DNA of 6,376 nucleotides from Candidatus Solibacter sp. (lineage in GTDB: Bacteria > Acidobacteriota > Terriglobia > Bryobacterales > Bryobacteraceae), in NCBI GenBank assembly GCA_026394025.1, contig JAPKZC010000235.1, forward strand, positions 1-6,376, written 5' to 3'. Shown in pieces: positions 1-6,376 of this stretch. The position numbers and the translations under genes are program-made. Below the pieces are notes generated by a model that saw nothing but the letters and a program-made list of their open reading frames with translations, was not told the DNA's origin and made no database searches. Within the stretch, counting starts at the first letter, position 1. Every line of letters starts with the position of its first letter.

Positions 1-1663
1 AACGTTCGCGCCTTTCGGCGATGCCCGGTTCAAGATCGAGAACGGCGTTGTGAGCAAGAGCCGGGAGATGTACTTCGCGATTTATCAGGCAATTGCCCGC
101 GACACGTTCCGACCGGGGCTGTACAAGGAATTCGACCCGGGGTTCTTCGACCTGATCATCATCGATGAGTGCCACCGCGGCAGCGCCGACGCCGATTCCG
201 CCTGGCACGAAATCCTCACCTACTTCTCCGCCGCCACCCACATCGGCCTCACCGCCACCCCAAAGGAAACCGAATACGTCTCCAACATCGGTTACTTCGG
301 CCCACCCGTCTACACCTATTCCCTCAAACAAGGCATTCGCGACGGCTTCCTCGCCCCCTATAAAGTAGTCAAGGTCCACATTGACAGAGACGTCGAAGGC
401 TACCGCCCGGAGAAGGGCCAGACCGATCGCGAAGGCAACGAAATCGAAGACCGCCTCTACAACACCAAAGATTTCGACCGCGTCCTCGTCATCGACGCCC
501 GCACCACCCTCGTTGCCCAAAAGGTCTCCGCCCTTCTCAAGGAGAGCGGCGACCGCTTCCAGAAAACCATCGTCTTCTGCGTCGATGAAGAGCACGCCGC
601 CCGCATGCGCCAGGCCCTCATCAACCAGAATCAGGACCTCTACGCTGAAAACCACCGCTACGTCATGCGCATCACCGGCAGCGATGCCGAAGGTCAGGCC
701 GAACTCGGCAACTTCATTGACCCCGAACGCCGCTACCCCGTCCTCGTCACCACCTCCCGCCTCCTCTCCACCGGCGTCGACGCCCAGACCTGCCGCCTCA
801 TCGTCCTCGATCGCGCCGTCGGCTCCATGACCGAGTTCAAACAGATCGTCGGCCGCGGCACCCGCATCCATGCCGATACCAAAAAGTTCTACTTCACCCT
901 GATGGATTTTCGCGGCGCCACCGCCCACTTCGCCGACCCCGCCTTCGACGGCGAGCCCGTCCAAATCTACACTCCCGGCCCCGCCGACCCCATCACCCCG
1001 CCCGATCCACCTCCGCCCGCCCGGCCCGTCGATGACGACGAAGTCCTCGTCGACGCCCCCACGCCCGATATCTCCCTCAACCCCGCCGCCGGCAAACGCC
1101 GCAAAATCTACGTCGATGGCATCGCCGCCACCATCCTCACCGAACGCGTCGAGTATCTCGATGAGAACGGCCGCCTCGTCACCGAAAGCCTCCGCGACTT
1201 CACCCGCAAGGCCCTCAAAAAACGCTTCACCTCCCTTGACGATTTCCTCACCCGCTGGAACTCCGCCGAACGCAAACAAGCCATCCTCGAACAACTCGAG
1301 GCCGACGGTCTCTCCCTCGAACCCCTCGCCGACGAAGTCGGTAAAGATCTCGATCCCTTCGACCTCATCTGTCACGTCGCCTTCGACCGCCCCCCGCTCA
1401 CCCGCCGCGAACGCGCCGACAACGTCCGCAAGCGCGACGTCTTCACCAAATACGGCCCCCAAGCCCGCACCGTCCTCGAAGCCCTCCTCCAGAAATATCA
1501 GGACCAGGGTGTCATCAACCTCGACGACCCCCGTGTCCTCCAGATCGCCCCCTTCGACCTCATGGGCACCCCCCTCCAACTCATCAAATATTTCGGCGGC
1601 CGCCCCGCCTTCGAGCGCGCCGTCCACGCCCTCCAATCCGCCCTCTACCAGGAAGCCGCCTGA
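1..1663 (+). CDS. hsdR: Type I restriction enzyme R (motor/endonuclease) subunit, EcoAI/EcoEI type, 5'-truncated
   Basis: HsdR is the ATP-driven translocase and nuclease subunit of a type I restriction-modification complex, acting on DNA with HsdM and HsdS. The frame is open from base 2, so about 553 residues are present and the true start lies to the left. The GTG at base 50 is internal: the 16 codons before it (TFAPFGDARFKIENGV) continue the family's conserved sequence. Counting from that GTG, I see helicase motif II as DECH at residues 39-42, motif III as LTATP at 67-71, motif V around TTSRLLSTGVDA at 234-245 and motif VI as QIVGRGTR at 265-272. A proline- and aspartate-rich linker covers about 308-340. 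The rest, to residue 537, matches the EcoEI-type HsdR C-terminal domain, with VFTKYG near 463-468 and a closing FGG and LQSALY. The Walker A site and N-terminal nuclease domain must lie outside the window. No stop or frameshift interrupts it. No hsdM or hsdS follows, so any partner genes are upstream. Codon choice changes near base 180. Confidence 0.93.
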   Translation, partial: TFAPFGDARFKIENGVVSKSREMYFAIYQAIARDTFRPGLYKEFDPGFFDLIIIDECHRGSADADSAWHEILTYFSAATHIGLTATPKETEYVSNIGYFGPPVYTYSLKQGIRDGFLAPYKVVKVHIDRDVEGYRPEKGQTDREGNEIEDRLYNTKDFDRVLVIDARTTLVAQKVSALLKESGDRFQKTIVFCVDEEHAARMRQALINQNQDLYAENHRYVMRITGSDAEGQAELGNFIDPERRYPVLVTTSRLLSTGVDAQTCRLIVLDRAVGSMTEFKQIVGRGTRIHADTKKFYFTLMDFRGATAHFADPAFDGEPVQIYTPGPADPITPPDPPPPARPVDDDEVLVDAPTPDISLNPAAGKRRKIYVDGIAATILTERVEYLDENGRLVTESLRDFTRKALKKRFTSLDDFLTRWNSAERKQAILEQLEADGLSLEPLADEVGKDLDPFDLICHVAFDRPPLTRRERADNVRKRDVFTKYGPQARTVLEALLQKYQDQGVINLDDPRVLQIAPFDLMGTPLQLIKYFGGRPAFERAVHALQSALYQEAA

Positions 1664-1693
1664 ATGACGCGAACGCCTCCACTCCTGAGTCCC

Positions 1694-1737
1694 AGTGGGA
1701 TAAGCCTCCCGGCTTGTCCATCCGGGCGAAGCTCGGA
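1694..1737. repeat. Two-hairpin dispersed repeat, copy A
   Basis: The element has two adjacent inverted repeats. Hairpin 1 pairs GGATAAGCC (1698-1706) with GGCTTGTCC (1711-1719) around a TCCC loop: nine pairs, one of them T-G. Hairpin 2 pairs CCGGGC (1722-1727) with GCTCGG (1731-1736) around GAA, with one G-T wobble and an extra outer T-A pair (1721/1737). The same architecture recurs at 1939-1981 with one single-base length difference and two substitutions. Weak similarity reaches further left, to a CCTCC at 1676. It resembles REP-type extragenic palindromes; I cannot name the family. Confidence 0.8.
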
Positions 1738-1744
1738 CTCTTTT
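1721..1744 (+). terminator. Possible intrinsic terminator for hsdR (hairpin 2 of copy A plus short T run)
   Basis: The seven-pair GC-rich stem of hairpin 2 (1721-1737, GAA loop) is followed after three bases by TTTT at 1741-1744. It lies about 60 bases past the hsdR stop, which suits a rho-independent terminator. The T run is short and interrupted from the stem by CTC, and copy B has no T run after the same hairpin, so termination may be incidental or absent. Confidence 0.25.
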
Positions 1745-1790
1745 CCCTCCGCAGTCTCCGCCTTCTCTTTGCCCCTGCCTTTCTCAATGT

Positions 1791-1830
1791 GTTCTCTGCG
1801 CTTCCTCTGCGCTCTCTGCGCCTCTGCGTT
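1791..1830. repeat. CTCTGCG short-word repeat cluster
   Basis: CTCTGCG occurs four times, starting at 1794, 1805, 1814 and 1822 (spacings 11, 9 and 8 bases). The reverse strand reads as CGCAGAG words, whose spurious translation is rich in Glu, Ala, Gln and Arg (NAEAQRAQRKRRE). From memory, this kind of sequence is a widespread intergenic repeat in environmental bacteria and is often misannotated as small proteins. I see no sign that it codes here. Confidence 0.6.
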
Positions 1831-1849
1831 GAATTCACATCTTCCATTG

Positions 1850-1920
1850 CCACCAACATTAAAAATATTTTCCCCATATTCTCCAACCACTTAAATATTT
1901 TCACCCCTGAATATCCTAAA
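1850..1920. other. AT-rich, G-free tract with a duplicated AAATATTTTC
   Basis: The top strand has no G from 1850 to 1908 (59 bases), in a window that is otherwise strongly GC-rich. AAATATTTTC occurs at 1863-1872 and again at 1893-1902, 30 bases apart, each containing a small AT palindrome. TTGCCA at 1847-1852 resembles a -35 box, but no suitable -10 lies at normal spacing. The tract could hold promoter or protein-binding sequence for the gene at 1994, or simply be part of the inserted repeat. No function is shown. Confidence 0.45.
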
Positions 1921-1938
1921 CCTCCGTTCTACGCTCAA

Positions 1939-1981
1939 AGTGGGATAAGCCTCCGGCTTGTCCATCCGAGCGCAGCTCGGA
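1939..1981. repeat. Two-hairpin dispersed repeat, copy B
   Basis: This is a direct repeat of the element at 1694-1737. Hairpin 1 pairs GGATAAGCC (1943-1951) with GGCTTGTCC (1955-1963) around TCC. Hairpin 2 pairs CCGAGC (1966-1971) with GCTCGG (1975-1980) around GCA, now with perfect complementarity plus the outer T1965-A1981 pair. The base that was G opposite T in copy A is A opposite T here, so the stem is kept. The element ends 12 bases before the ATG of the next gene, and its right end supplies the GGAAG that could act as that gene's ribosome-binding site. Confidence 0.8.
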
Positions 1982-1993
1982 AGCGAGCCACCA

Positions 1994-2632
1994 ATGTCCA
2001 CAATCCGTCAAATAGAAGCCAACCGCCGCAACTCCCAGAAATCCACCGGCCCCACCTCTGTCACGGGCAAGGCCGTCTCTTCCATGAATGCCCTCAAAAC
2101 CGGCATCCACGCCAAATCCCTCGTCCTTCCCTCTGAAAAGCTCGCCGACCTCGAGCAACTCATCGACGAGTACTACCAGCGCCACCATCCCACCTCCCCC
2201 GAAGCCCGCGCCCTCCTCGACGACCTCATCCACGGCGAGTGGCTCAAACGCCGCCTCCGTATCGCCGAAACCCAACTCTGGGCATACGACCACAAAAATA
2301 CCTACACCGCCGATGACAAGCTTCCCCTCGGCCAGACCGCCGCCTCCAGGGGCAAAGCCTTCGCCCAACTTCAGTGGCGCATCGAGTGCACCCGCCGCTC
2401 TAGCGAGCGCGCCCTCCAGGATCTCAGGCAACTCCAAGCCGAGGCCGAAGCCGCCCCTCCCGACCCCGACCCGCCGGCCCCCGCCGCCGAAGGGCCGTCC
2501 CTACCCCCTTCACCCCAAACCACTTCTCCCGAAATTGGCTTCGTTCCTGAACCTCCCCCCTACACCCCGCCCCAGCCTGCTTCCCAAGCCCATCCAACCG
2601 AGCACGCCGACCGCCCTCACCTGCTAAAATGA
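1994..2632 (+). CDS. Uncharacterised 212-residue protein with NRRN-QKSTGP-NALK N-terminus and proline-rich tail
   Basis: I do not know the function. Residues 1-50 carry a distinctive pattern: QIEANRRN at 6-13, QKSTGP at 15-20, GK at 25-26, NALKTGIHAKS at 32-42, then VLPSE. I recall this as the signature of a family of hypothetical proteins common and multi-copy in Acidobacteria such as Solibacter; I cannot confirm that here. Residues 48-150 look mainly helical and charged, with several Trp and Arg, and hydrophobic spacing (LADLEQLIDEYY, RALLDDLIHGEWLKRRLRIAE) consistent with helical packing. From about 155 to 212 the chain is low-complexity and proline-rich, probably disordered. There is no signal peptide or membrane segment. 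I chose ATG at 1994 because the in-frame extension to 1958 is encoded by the repeat hairpins while family-like sequence begins at this Met. The only Shine-Dalgarno-like sequence is GGAAG at 1979-1983, inside the repeat. The C-rich codon use resembles the later part of hsdR. Confidence 0.75.
   Translation: MSTIRQIEANRRNSQKSTGPTSVTGKAVSSMNALKTGIHAKSLVLPSEKLADLEQLIDEYYQRHHPTSPEARALLDDLIHGEWLKRRLRIAETQLWAYDHKNTYTADDKLPLGQTAASRGKAFAQLQWRIECTRRSSERALQDLRQLQAEAEAAPPDPDPPAPAAEGPSLPPSPQTTSPEIGFVPEPPPYTPPQPASQAHPTEHADRPHLLK
2622..2630 (+). promoter_or_regulatory. Candidate extended -10 promoter for carAB
   Basis: TG at 2622-2623 is followed after one base by TAAAAT at 2625-2630, five of six matches to TATAAT, giving an extended -10 pattern. 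It overlaps the stop codon of the preceding gene. There is no recognisable -35 at 17 bases (2602-2607 is GCACGC), which extended -10 promoters can tolerate. Transcription would begin near 2637 and leave a leader of about 30 bases before carA, too short for an attenuator. I saw no pyrimidine-responsive leader or operator. The neighbouring gene could instead read through into carA. Confidence 0.35.
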
Positions 2633-2648
2633 AGGTTATCCACGCCCT

Positions 2649-2668
2649 GGGAGGAAAAGCCTAAATTG
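2649..2668 (+). promoter_or_regulatory. Shine-Dalgarno and TTG start of carA
   Basis: GGGAGG at 2649-2654 lies 11 bases before TTG at 2666-2668. No ATG or GTG in this frame could serve, because family-like sequence (residues TAILALEDGTVFEG) starts immediately after the TTG. This decides a TTG start with slightly long spacing. Confidence 0.7.
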
Positions 2669-3793
2669 ACCACTGCCATACTCGCCCTGGAAGACGGGAC
2701 CGTCTTCGAGGGCCGGAGCTTTGGTGCGCCCACTGAGCGCAGCGGCGAAGTCGTCTTCAATACCGCTCTCACCGGGTATCAGGAAGTCTTCACGGACCCC
2801 TCTTACTCCGGCCAGATCGTCATCCTCACCAATCCGCAAATCGGCAATTACGGCACCAGCTCCGCCGATAATGAGGCCGGCGGTCCCTACATTGAAGGCC
2901 TGGTCGTCCGCGAGTTTTCGCCCCTCGCCAGCAATTGGCGCAGCGATGCCGCCGCCGATGCCTTCCTCACCCGCGCCGGCGTCCCCATCGTCAGTGACCT
3001 CGACACCCGCGCCCTCGTCCGCCACTTGCGCACCCGTGGCGTCATGCGCGGTGTGCTCTCCTCCATTGAAACCGACGGCCAAAAACTCGTCGCCAAGGCC
3101 CGCCTGATTCCCACCAGGGCCGGACTCGATCTCGCCAGCCGCGTCAGTACCCAAAAATCCTACCAGTGGACCCAAACCGTCGAACCGTGTTCGCCCTCGG
3201 ACGCCATCGGACCTCGGGCCGAGCCCCGCTACAACGTCGTGGCCTACGATTTCGGCATCAAGCACAACATTCTGCGCCGCCTCGTGCACTCCGGTTGCCG
3301 CGTCACCGTCGTGCCCGCCCTCACCAGCGCGGAGGACGTGCTCGCCCTCAATCCCGACGGCATCTTCCTCTCTAACGGCCCCGGCGATCCCGAGCCGCTC
3401 GTCACCCAGGTCGCCAACATCCGCAAGCTCATCGGCCGCAAGCCCATCTTCGGTATCTGCCTCGGCAACCAGTTGCTCGGTCTCGCCCTCGGCGGCAAGA
3501 CCTACAAGCTCAAGTTCGGACATCGCGGCGCCAACCATCCGGTGCGCAATGAACTCACCGGCCGCGTCGAAATCACCTCGCACAATCACGGCTTCGCCGT
3601 GGACCCGGATTCGCTCAATCTGAGCCAGGTCGAAATCACCCACGTCAATCTGAACGATCAGACCCTGGAAGGCTTCCGCCACCGCAGCGAGCCCCTGTTC
3701 TGCGTGCAATACCATCCCGAGGCCGCGCCCGGCCCCCACGATTCGCACTACCTGTTCGACGATTTCACTAAACTGATGCGGGAGGCGAAGTAG
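2666..3793 (+). CDS. carA: Carbamoyl-phosphate synthase small (glutaminase) subunit
   Basis: CarA hydrolyses glutamine and passes the ammonia through a tunnel to CarB (complex EC 6.3.5.5), the entry step for pyrimidine and arginine synthesis in the cytoplasm. The product is 375 residues, close to the 382 of E. coli CarA. The N-terminal small-chain domain (about 1-150) has the expected LEDGTVFEG, FNTALTGYQE and NPQIGNYG segments. The class I glutamine amidotransferase domain (about 190-372) has SNGPGDPEP at 236-244, the nucleophile Cys265 in GICLGNQ, and His350 and Glu352 in QYHPEAAPGP, completing the catalytic triad. The residue after GICLG is Asn where E. coli has His. KFGHRGANHPV and SHNHGFAVD, also typical, are present. 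The start is TTG with GGGAGG upstream. The stop at 3791-3793 is one base from the carB ATG, so the pair should be co-transcribed and translationally coupled. All key residues are intact. Confidence 0.97.
   Translation: MTTAILALEDGTVFEGRSFGAPTERSGEVVFNTALTGYQEVFTDPSYSGQIVILTNPQIGNYGTSSADNEAGGPYIEGLVVREFSPLASNWRSDAAADAFLTRAGVPIVSDLDTRALVRHLRTRGVMRGVLSSIETDGQKLVAKARLIPTRAGLDLASRVSTQKSYQWTQTVEPCSPSDAIGPRAEPRYNVVAYDFGIKHNILRRLVHSGCRVTVVPALTSAEDVLALNPDGIFLSNGPGDPEPLVTQVANIRKLIGRKPIFGICLGNQLLGLALGGKTYKLKFGHRGANHPVRNELTGRVEITSHNHGFAVDPDSLNLSQVEITHVNLNDQTLEGFRHRSEPLFCVQYHPEAAPGPHDSHYLFDDFTKLMREAK
3780..3785 (+). promoter_or_regulatory. Shine-Dalgarno of carB inside the end of carA
   Basis: GGGAGG at 3780-3785 overlaps the last codons of carA and lies nine bases before the carB ATG at 3795. 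With a one-base gap between the genes, ribosomes finishing carA can restart on carB, which suits a complex of equal subunits. Confidence 0.75.
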
Positions 3794-3794
3794 C

Positions 3795-6376
<2,582 letters not shown>

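Larger units (their letters stand above)
1664..1993. other. Gene-free spacer with repeats between hsdR and the 212-residue gene
   Basis: I see no credible gene in this 330-base stretch. Its short open frames on both strands read through repeat sequence. From left to right it holds a two-hairpin element (copy A, 1694-1737), a pyrimidine-rich segment with four CTCTGCG words (1794-1828), an AT-rich tract with no G on the top strand from 1850 to 1908, and a second two-hairpin element (copy B, 1939-1981) that ends 12 bases before the next start codon. The AT-rich part (1851-1920) is about 31% GC by hand count, far below the genes on either side. Any promoter for the downstream gene should lie here, but I could not pick out a convincing -35/-10 pair. 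Confidence 0.8.

Noticed and set aside
50..1663. hsdR starting at the GTG at base 50
   Set aside because: The frame stays open to base 2 and the 16 codons before the GTG match the conserved HsdR sequence, so the GTG is internal and the gene runs off the left edge.
1664..1894. 76-codon open frame whose ATG directly follows the hsdR stop
   Set aside because: It runs through copy A, the CTCTGCG cluster and the AT-rich tract. Its Ser/Pro/Leu/Cys-rich translation is a reading of repeats.
1584..1904. Reverse-strand small proteins rich in Arg, Glu and Gln
   Set aside because: Translations such as EAQRAQRKRRE are the spurious product of the CGCAGAG repeat and overlap the end of hsdR.
1694..1981. 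CRISPR array
   Set aside because: There are only two copies, 245 bases apart, each with two hairpins and no regular spacers; no cas gene is in the window.
1694..1981. Insertion sequence bounded by the two hairpin elements
   Set aside because: The copies are direct, not inverted, no transposase frame lies between them, and no target-site duplication could be found at the edges.
1958..1993. In-frame 12-residue N-terminal extension of the 212-residue protein
   Set aside because: These codons are made by the repeat hairpins, and the same residues (MSIRA) arise from copy A near 1714. The family-like sequence begins at Met 1994.
3240..3793. Loss of function in CarA from Asn after GICLG where E. 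coli has His
   Set aside because: The catalytic Cys265, His350 and Glu352 are all present. That position is not part of the triad and varies in the family.

Overview
The window is GC-rich bacterial DNA with every supported gene on the + strand. In order it holds: the 3' two-thirds of a type I restriction enzyme motor subunit (hsdR, cut by the left edge); a 330-base gene-free spacer with repeats; an uncharacterised 212-residue protein gene; and carA followed by carB, the two subunits of carbamoyl-phosphate synthase (carB cut by the right edge). Codons end mostly in C or G. This also opens long but meaningless frames on the reverse strand and in the off frames.

Organism. The best guess is a soil-type member of Acidobacteriota, near Candidatus Solibacter/Bryobacterales. 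The reasons are the 212-residue protein, whose N-terminal pattern (ANRRN, QKSTGP, GK, NALK, GIHAKS) I associate from memory with multi-copy hypothetical proteins of those genomes, and the spacer repeats, which look like the dispersed repeats of large environmental genomes. This is inference; no marker gene in the window settles it.

Layout. Bases 1-1663: HsdR from just before its DECH box to its stop, including helicase motifs II, III, V and VI, a proline-rich linker and an EcoEI-type C-terminal domain. Bases 1664-1993: two direct copies of a roughly 44-base two-hairpin element, 245 bases apart, enclosing a CTCTGCG-rich segment and an AT-rich tract with no G for 59 bases. Bases 1994-2632: the 212-residue protein, with a conserved-looking front half and a low-complexity proline-rich tail. 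Bases 2666-3793 and 3795 to the edge: carA and carB, one base apart.

How the genes work together. CarA releases ammonia from glutamine and CarB uses it with bicarbonate and two ATP to make carbamoyl phosphate for pyrimidines and arginine. The two are almost certainly co-transcribed and translationally coupled. HsdR belongs to a defence system whose modification and specificity subunits would lie to the left. The repeat-filled spacer and the 212-residue gene read as an accessory junction between defence DNA and a housekeeping operon.

I found no clear new system. The points most worth a second look are the two-hairpin repeat, one copy of which ends 12 bases before a start codon and supplies its only Shine-Dalgarno-like sequence, and an apparent 16-residue tandem duplication inside the second ATP-grasp half of CarB.
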